NCBI GenBank assembly: GCA_030410095.1
Contig: JAUFRC010000001.1
Location: 3,413,501 to 3,477,500, forward strand
DNA from: Paracoccus cavernae
GTDB lineage: Bacteria; Pseudomonadota; Alphaproteobacteria; Rhodobacterales; Rhodobacteraceae
DNA: 64,000 nt
Reading direction: 5' to 3'
Both the position numbers and the translations under genes were made by a program. The notes under the pieces were generated by a model that searched no databases, was not told the origin of the DNA, and saw only the letters and a list, made by a program, of their open reading frames with translations. Of this stretch, positions 25,783-34,670 are shown one piece after another. Position 1 is the first letter of the stretch; the number at the start of each line of letters is the position of its first letter.

Positions 25783-26559
25783 TCAGCGATCGGGCTGGAC
25801 GGTGGCGGTGAAGCGGTCGGCGAGATTGTCGCGTGCGCGGATCGTGACCGGCCGCGCCGCGAGATCGGACGGCAGGATGAAGGTCAGGGTCGGGTTTTCC
25901 TCGAGCGGCTCGAACAGCTCGAGCGCGGCGATCATCCCGCCTTCGCTGTCGAAAAGCTCCAGCTCGGTCAGGTGATGGGCGGGAATGTCCAGCGCGAGGC
26001 CGGTATCCTGCGGGTGGCGGATATTGACCTGAAGCCTGCCGCTGTGGGGCCAAAGCCGCGCGCGCATCTCGCCGAAACCGGCCTGCCAGTCGGGCTTGGC
26101 ATGGACGGTCGCGGGCGCGCTGCAACCGCCGCCAAGCGCGCTGACCCATGCCGCGCCGACATGCCAGCGCGGCCCGACACGCGCCGAGGCCCGCAAGGCT
26201 CCCGCGACCTCGTATTTCACGCCGAAGCCCAGAAAGGGAAGGGCGCGGACGGGACGGAAGGTCATGGCATGGGGAAAGGGGCTGTAATCGATGGTCACGA
26301 TGATGGTCTCTGGCGGAGCGGCAAGGCCGGTCGCATCGATCACAAAGGGGACATGGCCCGAATCCTCTGCCGCGCGTGGCGCGAGCACCACCATCGCGGG
26401 ATCGTTGATCCAGTCGAGCGGATCGCGCAGAATCTCGGCGAGATGGATCGGCCACATTCCCTCCGCGAAATCGTCGCCGCCCACCGCGTCGCGCCCCAGA
26501 CGCGGGCGGATGAGCGCGGCGTCTCCGCCCGGCAGAAGATCGGCAATCAAGGCGGCCAT
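25783..26559 (-). CDS. SoxYZ-like carrier associated with quinoprotein dehydrogenase
   Basis: The product has an N-terminal SoxY-like part (WPIHLAEILRDPLDWINDPA, IVTIDYSPFPHAMTFRPVRA, then GFGVKYEVAGALRASARVG) whose ALGGGCSAPA resembles the Gly-Gly-Cys carrier arm of SoxY, and a C-terminal SoxZ-like part (ARLWPHSGRLQVNIRHPQDT, NPTLTFILPSDL). This is the fused SoxYZ-like family found with PQQ dehydrogenases. ATG 26559 is my preferred start, but the frame is open to ATG 26625; neither gives an obvious signal peptide, so the true N-terminus may be masked by a base error. It is first in the unit with the metallohydrolase. Confidence 0.75.
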   Translation of the reverse strand: MAALIADLLPGGDAALIRPRLGRDAVGGDDFAEGMWPIHLAEILRDPLDWINDPAMVVLAPRAAEDSGHVPFVIDATGLAAPPETIIVTIDYSPFPHAMTFRPVRALPFLGFGVKYEVAGALRASARVGPRWHVGAAWVSALGGGCSAPATVHAKPDWQAGFGEMRARLWPHSGRLQVNIRHPQDTGLALDIPAHHLTELELFDSEGGMIAALELFEPLEENPTLTFILPSDLAARPVTIRARDNLADRFTATVQPDR

Positions 26560-26669
26560 GGCGTTTCCCGGTAGGTGAACTTCAGTCGAATTGGCGGGCG
26601 GGCGCGGGTCGGTTAGCGTGACCATGCGACGAAAGGCCCCGCGCTCAGGTTTCTTGGAAAAGACGAGGT

Positions 26670-26692
26670 GATAAATTGTCCAAAGGTCCTAT
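26670..26692. promoter_or_regulatory. Repeated motif, copy B (upstream of the SoxYZ-like gene)
   Basis: Same motif and same strand orientation as copy A; 17 fixed positions shared plus flanks. It overlaps the TTG start of the divergent CXXCW gene and lies 111 bases before ATG 26559 (45 before ATG 26625). Confidence 0.5.
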
Positions 26693-27254
26693 TCCGGCGA
26701 TCTGCACGGCGCTGGCTCTGGCCGGTGCGCCGCTTTTCGTCCCGCTTTCTCATGCCGAGGCCCTGCGGTTCGACACCACCGGTTACCGCATCGCGGATTA
26801 CCGCGCGCCGGTTCCCGACCAAGCGCCCGCGGGAAGGATCGTCGGTGCGGAGGAGGTCGAGGCCCTGCACGGACGCGGGGCGCTTTTGCTTGACGTGGTG
26901 GGGCTGCGCCATTTCCGGATCACGGATGACGGCGGCTGGCTTGTCCCCGAGCCGCATCTGAGCCTTCCGGGTGCGGTCTGGCTGCCCGTAGTCGGCTGGG
27001 GCCAGCTCGAAGGGTGGCAGCAGGATTATCTGGACGAAAGCCTCGCGCAGCTGACCGGCACCGACATGTCGAAGTCGGTGGTGGTCTTTTGCTTGATGGA
27101 TTGCTGGCTGAGCTGGAACACCGTCAAACGCCTCGACGCGGCCGGATATTCCGAAATCTACTGGTTTTCCGGCGGGGTCGAGGCCTGGGCGGATGCCGGC
27201 CATGATCTGGTTGCGCTGGAGCCTTATCCACTCGGCCGGAGCCGTCCCGAATAG
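26676..27254 (+). CDS. PQQ-dependent catabolism-associated CXXCW motif protein
   Basis: Intact 192-residue product starting at TTG 26676, with GAGG nine bases upstream and no other usable start before the signal peptide (AICTALALAGAPLFVPLSHA). It has a rhodanese-like fold pattern with the family motif at residues 135-145 (VVFCLMDCWLSWNTVKRL) and ends YWFSGGVEAWADAGHDLVAL. The protein family is defined by its co-occurrence with PQQ alcohol dehydrogenases; a redox or sulfur-relay role is suspected together with the SoxYZ-like carrier. It is transcribed divergently from that carrier gene. Confidence 0.85.
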   Translation: MSKGPIPAICTALALAGAPLFVPLSHAEALRFDTTGYRIADYRAPVPDQAPAGRIVGAEEVEALHGRGALLLDVVGLRHFRITDDGGWLVPEPHLSLPGAVWLPVVGWGQLEGWQQDYLDESLAQLTGTDMSKSVVVFCLMDCWLSWNTVKRLDAAGYSEIYWFSGGVEAWADAGHDLVALEPYPLGRSRPE

Positions 27255-27296
27255 TCCTATGCGGATCTGATTTTATCGTGAATCCATGCGGTTAGT

Positions 27297-27326
27297 GGTG
27301 GAAACTGAAACTTTCCTTTTTCCACC
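27297..27326. terminator. Hairpin between convergent genes
   Basis: GGTGGAAA (27297-27304) pairs with TTTCCACC (27319-27326) in the gap between two convergent genes. A second small inverted repeat, CATAAC/GTTATG, follows at 27342-27361. A bidirectional terminator role is likely. Confidence 0.5.
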
Positions 27327-27386
27327 CCTAGAGTCGTCAAAACATAACTCTGGTGTTATGAAGTGGGCGCGGCAGTTGCCCGTCGC

Positions 27387-28592
27387 TCAGGACGGTCGTG
27401 GCTCGTTCGGGACCAGATTGCGGTTGTTGTTGATGTGGCGACGCACCAGCGCGCGCGCCTCGCGACCGGTCAGAAGACGCCGCGCCGGTTGCGGCAGGAA
27501 TGCGGGGTCTTCGAGCTCGGGGAAGAGCGTGAGGATCTCCTCGCGCGCGGCGGGGCCGACCGAACGCAAGGCCTCGGGGCCGGTATAGAGCGATTCCGTC
27601 TCGACATCATTCGACCGCACGATCTCGTGCTGGTCGAAGAGGATGTGGACATAGGTGACCTCTGCGAGGTCCTCGGCAATTTCGACCCCGTCCAGCGCCA
27701 GCAATTGCTTGGCGGCGACAAGAACCTGATCGGTCCCGAAAAGCTTTTGTGCGGTGCGCGAGTGCAAAAGGACGCGGTGCTGGGGCGAGACCAACAGGTC
27801 GGTCGAGGGCGTTTGCGGCGCCAAGGCATGGGCGCGGATGCGGATCGGCTTGAGCTTGGCCGCGCGGTTCAGGGCCATCGCGTCAAGATGGCGCGCGCCG
27901 ATCCAGCGGATGGGCTGCAATCCGTTGTCGCGCGTCCAGACGCAATCGCCCGCAACCAGGGTTTCGACCGGACGAGAACCGAATTCGGTCGCGATCAGCG
28001 TGCCGGCCACGAAACACGGAACAAAGGTGCCTTGATTGAAGAAAATCGGGTTGAAACTGGCCGCGGCGTTCAACCCGCCGGTTGCGGCATCGGTCGCAGT
28101 CGACCCGCTGCTTGTGTCGATTGCGCCGATTGTGATCCCCGTCACGCCCCAATTGCGCAGAGTGTCGTTCCACTGCGCAGTATCGGTATAAAAGGGCCGC
28201 ATGAAGAAATCGCCATTCTCCATCTGGATGATGACGCCGCGCAGATTGATCGTATCGCGGATGACCGCCCCGGGGTTGTTTGCATCGGCACGCGCGACAG
28301 AGACCGCGGTATTGACCACGACATGGCTGGTATAGACGCTGGTATAGCTGCTCGTGCCCGTGCCGTTTTCGTCGGCCAGCGAATAGGTGAGCTCATCAAT
28401 GCCGCGTGCGAAGTTCGTTTCATTGCTGTTGGTCGGATTGCCCGAGACCATCACGCCCTGCATATCACTGCCCGAAAAACTTTTACCGACGACGCCTTGC
28501 GCTTGCGCCAATGTCGTACCTGTGACCCCGCCGCTCGGATTGATCTGGGTGCTGTCGTTTCCGAGGTAAATCCAGGTCGGGGTGGTGGGCAT
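27387..28592 (-). CDS. Hint-domain protein
   Basis: ATG 28592 with GGAG seven bases upstream. The first about 190 residues are beta-rich, Ser/Thr/Asn-rich and without a signal peptide (TWIYLGNDSTQINPSGGVTG). At about residue 194 a Hint domain starts with FVPCFVAGTLIATEFG, the expected nucleophile Cys, followed by VETLVAGDCVWTRDNG and DLLVSPQHRVLLHS with the conserved His. Hint domains in hedgehog and intein relatives cut the chain at that Cys. Rhodobacterales carry many such proteins, some exported by type I systems; the role is not established. About 401 residues, intact, monocistronic. Confidence 0.85.
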   Translation of the reverse strand: MPTTPTWIYLGNDSTQINPSGGVTGTTLAQAQGVVGKSFSGSDMQGVMVSGNPTNSNETNFARGIDELTYSLADENGTGTSSYTSVYTSHVVVNTAVSVARADANNPGAVIRDTINLRGVIIQMENGDFFMRPFYTDTAQWNDTLRNWGVTGITIGAIDTSSGSTATDAATGGLNAAASFNPIFFNQGTFVPCFVAGTLIATEFGSRPVETLVAGDCVWTRDNGLQPIRWIGARHLDAMALNRAAKLKPIRIRAHALAPQTPSTDLLVSPQHRVLLHSRTAQKLFGTDQVLVAAKQLLALDGVEIAEDLAEVTYVHILFDQHEIVRSNDVETESLYTGPEALRSVGPAAREEILTLFPELEDPAFLPQPARRLLTGREARALVRRHINNNRNLVPNEPRPS

Positions 28593-28921
28593 CGGAGTCT
28601 CCATCAGAGTTTTCGCACAAGCGCGCAAAGCGCCGCGGCCCCGAAAGGGCGGGCGGCGCAATTGACGAATGTATCAGCTTGGCGCGCATAAAACCGAGCC
28701 TGGCTCTTTAATCAACTTATACTTGTGCCAATTCGCATGCCGCAAACAAATTGGCGTGATGCGTGATAAAATCATCAATATGCAGCATTATCTTCGGGGT
28801 TAGGGTTGATTTGCTGCGCGGCGGCTTTGCCCGTCGGCGGCTTCGGGTTTGCCTCGGCATATGTCTCATATATCATCGCGGGGGGCCTGTCGCGCGGGCC
28901 GCGAGGAAGAAAGCAAGACCG

Positions 28922-30077
28922 ATGCAGACCAACGAGAGTGCCGCTCCGGCGCGGGCAAGGATCATTCGGAAGACCGAGATCGTCGTGATCGGGGCGGGGC
29001 AGGCGGGGCTGTCTTCGGCCTATTGGCTCAAGCGGCTGGGGCTGGAGGCGGGGACGGGCTTCGCCGTTCTCGATGCCAATCCCCAGGCGGGCGGCGCGTG
29101 GCAGCACCGCTGGCCGACGCTCACGCTCAGCACCGTGAATGCGGTCCACGACCTGCCCGGTCTGGCCTTTGCCGATGTGGTCGATCAGGGCCAGCGCGAG
29201 GTCAAAGCCGCCGAAGCGGTGCCGCGCTATTTCGCCCGCTACGAGGCGCTTTACGCCTTGCCGGTGCTGCGCCCGCAGCGCGTGCGCGTGGTCTGTCCGC
29301 GTGGCGAGCGTTTTCGGGTGGAGACCGATGGTCCGGCCTTTTCGGCGCGCGGCATCATCAATGCGACCGGCACATGGGAGAACCCCAATATCCCCGAGAT
29401 TCCCGGTGCGGACCGCTTTGGGGGCGCATCATGCACAGCCATGACTATCGCGGCCCCGAGGAATTTGCGGGCCTGCGGGTTGCGATCATCGGGGCGGGTA
29501 TCTCGGCGGTGCAGCATCTCACCGAGATCTCGCGGCTGGCCCAGACTTTCTGGATCACCCGCCGTCCGCCGGTGTTCCGCGAGGACAAATTCACCGCCGA
29601 TGCAGGCCGCGAGGCCGTGGCCATGGTGGAAAAGCGCGTCCGGGAAGGGCTGGTCCCCGGTTCGGTCGTCTCGGTGACGGGTCTGCCCTGGACGCCTGCT
29701 CTGCGCGAAGCCGAAGGGCGGGGGTGCTGGACCGGCTGCCGATGTTCGACGAAATCACCGAGACCGGCGTCAAATGGGCGGATGGCCGCGAGCAGGCGGT
29801 CGACGTCATTCTGTGGGCGACGGGGTTTCGCAGCGCGCTCGACCATCTTGCGCCGCTCGATCTGCGCGAGCCGAACGGCGGCATCATCATGGGCGGGCGG
29901 CTCGCGACCGAAGTGGCAAAAGAGCCGCGCGTGCATCTGGTGGGTTACGGGCCCTCGGCCTCGACCATCGGGGCCAATCGCGCAGGGCGGGCGGCGGCGG
30001 CCGAGCTGTTGGCGACTTTGGGGATCGCGCCCAGCATGAAGGATCCCGCAGAAAGCAGTGCCGCGGCCGCGCAATAG
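28922..30077 (+). CDS. NAD(P)H/FAD-dependent monooxygenase-like oxidoreductase (frameshifted)
   Basis: ATG 28922. After about 20 residues an FAD-binding motif IVVIGAGQAGLSSAYW appears, then GGAWQHRWPTLTLSTVNA and NATGTWENPNIPEIPG; after a break near 29432 a second nucleotide-binding motif RVAIIGAGISAVQ and ITRRPPVFREDKF; after a break near 29722 ATGFRSALDHLAPL and VGYGPSASTIGANRAGRAA. About 385 residues. This is the two-Rossmann flavoprotein monooxygenase layout (FMO/BVMO-like, but without a full Baeyer-Villiger fingerprint). Next gene on the same strand is a flavin-dependent LLM oxidoreductase, 109 bases downstream. Confidence 0.75.
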
Positions 30078-30186
30078 GATCGCGGGGCCCCGACTCCCAA
30101 GGAACCCCGTGCAGGGGCGGGGTTGGTTGCGAAACACAAAGACGACCTGCCGGATCTCCGGTCGATGGTTGATCAAGGAGATCAGG

Positions 30187-31245
30187 ATGGAACTCGGCGT
30201 TTACAGCTTTGGCGATGTGCAAATCGATCCGGCGACGGGCGGGCTTGGCTCGACCGCGCAGGCGACGCGCAACCTGCTCGAGGCGATCCAGCTCGCCGAC
30301 GAGGTGGGTCTGGATTATTTCGGCATCGGAGAGCACCACACCCACGAGATGCCCGCCTCGGCCGCGACGGTCATTCTGGGGGCGGCGGCCTCGACCACCA
30401 AGCGGATCAAACTCGGCAGTGCGGTGACGGTCCTGAGCACCGATGATCCCGTGCGCGTCTACCAGCAATTCGCCACGCTCGATGCTCTGTCCAACGGGCG
30501 CGCCGAGATTACGGCAGGGCGCGGCTCCTCGACGGAATCTTTTCCGCTTTTCGGCCATAGCCTGCGCGATTACGACGAGCTTTATGCCGAAAAGCTCGAC
30601 TTGCTGCTGCAGATCAACGACGCGCCCCGCATCACTTGGGAGGGCAAATTCCGCGCCGCGCTCAACGAGGCTCTTGTCGTGCCGCGCCCCGACAGCGGCC
30701 GCTTGACGATCTGGCTGGCGACCGGAGGCAATCCGCAATCCTCGATCCGCGCGGGCATGTCGGCCCTGCCGATTTCCTATGCGATCATCGGCGGTATGGC
30801 CGACCGTTTCGCGCCTCTGGCCGATCTCTACCGCAAGGCGGGCGCGCATAGCGGCATTCCCGCCGAGGTGCTCAAAGTCTCGGTCGCCTGTCCGGGTTAT
30901 ATCGGCGAGGACAGCAAGACGGCCAAAGATTTCTTCTGGAAGCACTGGCATGCGACGATGGAGCAGTTGGGCAAGATCCGCGGTTTCGCGCCGCCGCCGC
31001 GCTCGAATTTCGACCGCGAGACCGAGGGGATGGGCGCGCTGATGGTCGGTGCGCCCGAAGAGGTCGCGGAGCGGATCGTGATGCAGCAGAAGGTGCTGGG
31101 TCATATGCGCCATTTCATCCAGATGGATGTCGGACAGATGCCGCACAAAGACTTCCTGCGCTCGATCGAGCTTTTGGGCACCAAGGTCAAACCGCTGGTC
31201 GATGCGGCGCTGAAGGGCGGCAAGGCCGCGGCGACCGATGGCTGA
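30187..31245 (+). CDS. LLM class flavin-dependent oxidoreductase
   Basis: Intact 352-residue luciferase-like monooxygenase from ATG 30187 (AAGGAGATCAGG upstream). Visible family parts: ADEVGLDYFGIGEHHTHEMP, then the NGRAEITAGRGSSTESFPLF stretch that binds FMN phosphate, TIWLATGGNPQSSIRAGMSA and GAPEEVAERIVMQQKVLGHM. These enzymes oxygenate aliphatic or aromatic substrates with reduced FMN or F420. The stop overlaps the next gene's start by eight bases, which ties it to the NADP-binding protein that could supply reduced cofactor. Confidence 0.85.
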   Translation: MELGVYSFGDVQIDPATGGLGSTAQATRNLLEAIQLADEVGLDYFGIGEHHTHEMPASAATVILGAAASTTKRIKLGSAVTVLSTDDPVRVYQQFATLDALSNGRAEITAGRGSSTESFPLFGHSLRDYDELYAEKLDLLLQINDAPRITWEGKFRAALNEALVVPRPDSGRLTIWLATGGNPQSSIRAGMSALPISYAIIGGMADRFAPLADLYRKAGAHSGIPAEVLKVSVACPGYIGEDSKTAKDFFWKHWHATMEQLGKIRGFAPPPRSNFDRETEGMGALMVGAPEEVAERIVMQQKVLGHMRHFIQMDVGQMPHKDFLRSIELLGTKVKPLVDAALKGGKAAATDG

Positions 31246-31893
31246 TCCGGTCATCGGCATTCTCGGCGCGGGGCGGATCGGAACCGCTCTTGCGCGGCTC
31301 GCGGTCAAGGCGGGCTATGATGTCGGCGTGGCGACCGCCAAACCGCCTGCCGAGATCGCGCTGCTGCTCGAATTCACCGCCCCCGGCGCACGGGCCGAAA
31401 CCGCAGCCGATCTCGTGGCGGGCAGCGACATGGTGATCCTCGCGCTGCCGCTCGGCAAATACCGCATGCTCGATCCAGCGGCATTCGCGGGCAAGATCAC
31501 CGTCGATGCGATGAATTACTGGCCCCAGACCGAGGGTAATCTGCCCGAATTCGACAGCCCGCTATCGAGCAGCGAGATCATTCAGGCCTATCTGCCGCAG
31601 GCGCGCGTCGTGCGCGGCTTCAACCATATGGGCTATCACGAATTCGAACAGGACGCCCGCCCTGCAGGCGATGTCGGGCGTCGGGCGATGGCTTTGGCGG
31701 GCAATGACGATGCAGCCAATGCGGTCGTGGCGGAGCTGGTCTCGCGCATCGGTTTCGATCCGGTCGTGGCGGGGATTTGCGGGCCAGCCGTTGTTTCGGC
31801 ATCGGCACGCCGATCTTCGGTGCGGGTGCGAATGCGTCGGAACTTGCGGCCCTGCTTGCCCGCCGTATAGAGGCGATCTTGCCGAAAGACTAA
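31238..31893 (+). CDS. NADP-binding, F420 reductase-like protein (frameshifted near the end)
   Basis: ATG 31238 inside the end of the LLM gene. A Rossmann motif opens the protein (IGILGAGRIGTALARLA), followed by AGYDVGVATAKPP, GSDMVILALPLGKYR and ITVDAMNYWP, the order of the COG2085 family (NADPH-dependent F420 reductase and relatives). The frame breaks near 31780; the corrected end is GIGTPIFGAGANASELAALL and RIEAILPKD, stopping at 31893. About 218 residues. Cofactor specificity is not visible; an alphaproteobacterium with NADP use rather than F420 is the safer view. Confidence 0.7.
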
Positions 31894-31899
31894 CGGCCT

Positions 31900-32858
31900 T
31901 CAGTTTTGGGCTTCGTGATTGACCACGAAATCCTCGGGCAGATCGGGTCCCCAGAGATAAAGCGAATCCTCGGGCGGGTAATCGCCCGATTCCCAGTCGC
32001 AGGTCGCGGGGATGTAGTCGATATCGGCCGAGTATTCCGAATAGCTGCCCCAGGGATCGCGCACATAGTGGAAGTAGTTCGAACCGAGCACATGGCGTCC
32101 GAGCCCCCAGCCTTTCTGGAAGCCCTTTTCGGCCATTTGCATCGCGCCTTTGCCGATCTCGTTGATCGAACCGACATCCCAGCTGCAATGATGCAGCCCC
32201 GGAGCCGATGATTTTGCAAATGCGATCAGATGGTGGTCCGAGCCGTGGATGCCGTGCATGAAGCAGATCCCGTCACCCGAACGGTCCGACAGCCGCGGCC
32301 CCAGAACGCGGCTGTAAAAGGCGATCGCTTGCGGCACATCGGCTGTGAAGACCAGCACATGAGCCAGACGCAGGGGCCGGACCTTGCCGGCTTGCGATCT
32401 TTGCGGAGCGCCCGCCACCCCGCCCGGCACGCTTGTCATGTCGAAGGCGGATTTCACATTGGGCGAGGTTTTCTCGGAGATCTTCAGCTCGATCAGCACG
32501 CCGTTGTGGTCGTAAAACCAGATCCCTCCGATTCCAATCCGCGCGGCGCATCGAGCAAACGGATGCCCTCGGCTTCGACGCGACGCTTGATCGGTTCGAA
32601 ATCCTCCTCGAAAACCGCGAATGTCAGATAGTTCAGCTTTTTGCGCAGCCCCTCGCCGATCGAGCCCCAGCGGTGCCCGCTACCGAAGGTGTAAAGGCCG
32701 AGGTTGTTGCCCTCTTCGCGCACATCCAGTCCGAAGGTCTTGTAGAAGGTTTCGGCCTGCTGCAGGTCCGGCACCACCATGTTGAACGTATCCATCGAAT
32801 GGATGCCGAGCTCGCCCGGGCGCTTCACAATCTCGACTTTGCCGGTAATCGCGGTCAT
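31900..32858 (-). CDS. Two-domain VOC family extradiol dioxygenase (frameshifted)
   Basis: ATG 32858. The N-terminal half (IHSMDTFNMVVPDLQQAETF, EDFEPIKRRVEAEGIRLLDA) and, after a break near 32515, the C-terminal half (PLRLAHVLVFTADVPQAIAF, GLHHCSWDVGSINEIGKGAM) are two vicinal-oxygen-chelate repeats. The iron ligands expected of type I extradiol dioxygenases are present in the second half: His of LAHVLVF, His of LHHCSWDV and Glu of SYSEYSAD. About 319 residues, the family's usual size. It should cleave a catechol-type ring next to the diol; substrate unknown. Same strand as the FAH-family gene 63 bases upstream. Confidence 0.8.
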
Positions 32859-32921
32859 GTCGGGCTCCTCCTGCGGACATGGGGCGAAACGGGGCGGGCC
32901 GCCCCTCGCTGATTGAGCTGG

Positions 32922-33786
32922 TCAGCGGTCGCGGACGGGGTTGGACAACAGGCCGATCTTGTCGATTTCGACCTCGACCGTATCGCCGTCACGCATCCAG
33001 AGCGGCGGCTTGCGGGCCAGACCCACGCCAGCCGGCGTGCCAGTCACCACAACATCGCCGGGCTTGAGCGTCATGAAGGACGACAGGATCGAGACCAGCT
33101 GCGCGACGGAAAAACCATGTCGCTGATCGAGGCCTCCTGCACGACCGCCCCGTTCAGCCGCGTGCGCAGCATCAGCCCATCGCAGCCGGCGGGCAGGGCA
33201 TCTGCGGTGATGAAATGCGGCCCGAAAGCGCCGGTATCATCGAAATTCTTGCCCGGCGTCCATTGCGGCGATTTGAACTGGTAGTCGCGGATCGAGGCAT
33301 CGTTGAAGATCGAATAGCCCGCGACATGCTCGAGCGCCTCGGCTTCCGACACCTCGAAGGCGGGCTTGCCGATGACGGCCGCCAACTCGCCCTCGTAATC
33401 GAGCTGCTCGGAGAAGGCGGGTCGCAAGATCGGCGCGCCGTGGGCGATCAGGCTCGAGTTGAAGCGGCCGAAGACGGTCGGGTAATCGGGCTGCTGAAAG
33501 CCGCTTTCGGCGGAGTGGTCGTGATAGTTCAGCCCGATGCAGATAATTTTTCGGGATGGGACAGCGGCGGCAACAGCCGCATGCGTGCCAGATCGATTTC
33601 GGGCGCGGAGGCGAGCGCCTTGCCGGCCTTCGCCAAGGCATCGCCGCCGGTTTCGATCAGCGATTGCAGCGTTCCGGGCCAGCCGACATTGCCCTCGCGC
33701 AGGCCCTTCCACGGGCCGTTTGCCGCGCCGTCCGTGGCCACGGCAATGCCGTTCCGCCCGCCATCCTCGTAGGAAACAAACCGCAT
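32922..33786 (-). CDS. Fumarylacetoacetate hydrolase family protein (frameshifted)
   Basis: ATG 33786. An N-terminal helper part ([34 protein letters not shown]) is followed, after a break in AAAAA near 33549, by the FAH domain: [30 protein letters not shown] with metal-binding Glu residues, and [20 protein letters not shown]. After another break near 33110 the usual end [20 protein letters not shown] and [14 protein letters not shown] follows. About 288 residues. Such enzymes hydrolyse or isomerise ring-cleavage products, matching the neighbouring dioxygenase. It is first in the minus-strand unit and divergent to the GntR gene. Confidence 0.85.
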
Positions 33787-33834
33787 CGCAGATCCCCTCT
33801 TGGTTGCTCAAGGCTAGAATCGGCTGCTCCGGCC

Positions 33835-33853
33835 TGTCAAGAAATAATATATT
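33835..33853 (-). promoter_or_regulatory. Promoter element with AT-rich palindrome before the FAH-family gene
   Basis: On the minus strand AATATATT (33846-33853), five bases, TTGACA (33835-33840). The same pair occurs before the TfdB-like gene (36504-36521). The palindrome lies between divergent FAH and GntR genes. Confidence 0.5.
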
Positions 33854-33953
33854 TTTAATGGTTTCGTGCTTTATTATGCGGATAACCTTGAATTGAGCGG
33901 TAAAAAGCGTTCAACCTGAAGGTTGCAATTCCCCAGATGCTTCGGAGCGACGC

Positions 33954-34649
33954 ATGCCCAAACCCCAAAGCGGGAGCCTGACCGCCGAAGCTTATCACCG
34001 CATTCAGGCCGAGATCATGGCCTGCCGCCTTTTGCCGGGCCAAAAGCTGATCATCGCCGATCTTTGCGCGGGCTTCGGCTTCAGCCTCGGCGCGGTGCGC
34101 GAGGCTCTGTCGCGGCTGACCGCCGAGGGTCTGGTCGCCGCCGAGCCGCGCAAAGGCTTTCGCGTCGCCGCGATTGCCGAGGCCGAACTTGAAGACATCA
34201 CCGCCGTGCGCGCCACGATCGAGGGGCTCTGCCTTGCCGATGCGATGGCGCATGGCGATCTCAAATGGGAAGCGGCGATTGTCGCGACCCTGTTCGAGCT
34301 GAACCGCCTGCCGCTGCACGATCCGGCCGATCCCGACAGCCTCGACCCCACATGGGCCGAGACCCACAAGCGCTTTCACGAGGCGCTGGTCGCCAGTTGC
34401 ACCAGCCCTTGGCTCTTGAAGCTGCGCGGGACGCTTTACCAGCAATCGGAGCGCTACCGCCGCATTTCCGTCCCTCTCGATCTCGAAAAGAACCGCGATC
34501 TTTGCGGCGAACATCAGGCGCTGGCCGATGCGGTGATCGCCCGCGACAATCCGCGCGCCTTGGCGCTGATGCGCGAGCATCTCGCCCATACCACGCGCAT
34601 CATCATCGCCTCGGGCGTGGTCAAACGTCACGAGGGCGAGGCGGCCTGA
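33954..34649 (+). CDS. GntR/FadR-type transcriptional regulator
   Basis: Intact 231-residue protein. The winged helix occupies residues 8-75: SLTAEAYHRIQAEIMACRLL, GQKLIIADLCAGFGFSLGAV (recognition helix region) and LTAEGLVAAEPRKGFRVAA. The C-terminal part is an all-helical FCD ligand domain (ELEDITAVRATIEGLCLADA, THKRFHEALVASCTSPWLL, EHQALADAVIARDN) with the metal-binding Asp/His positions typical of this subgroup. Located between the divergent catabolic units, it is the likely repressor or activator of both; a ring-derived acid would be the expected ligand. Confidence 0.85.
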   Translation: MPKPQSGSLTAEAYHRIQAEIMACRLLPGQKLIIADLCAGFGFSLGAVREALSRLTAEGLVAAEPRKGFRVAAIAEAELEDITAVRATIEGLCLADAMAHGDLKWEAAIVATLFELNRLPLHDPADPDSLDPTWAETHKRFHEALVASCTSPWLLKLRGTLYQQSERYRRISVPLDLEKNRDLCGEHQALADAVIARDNPRALALMREHLAHTTRIIIASGVVKRHEGEAA

Positions 34650-34670
34650 CCGCGCCCTCCCGCGCCATTC

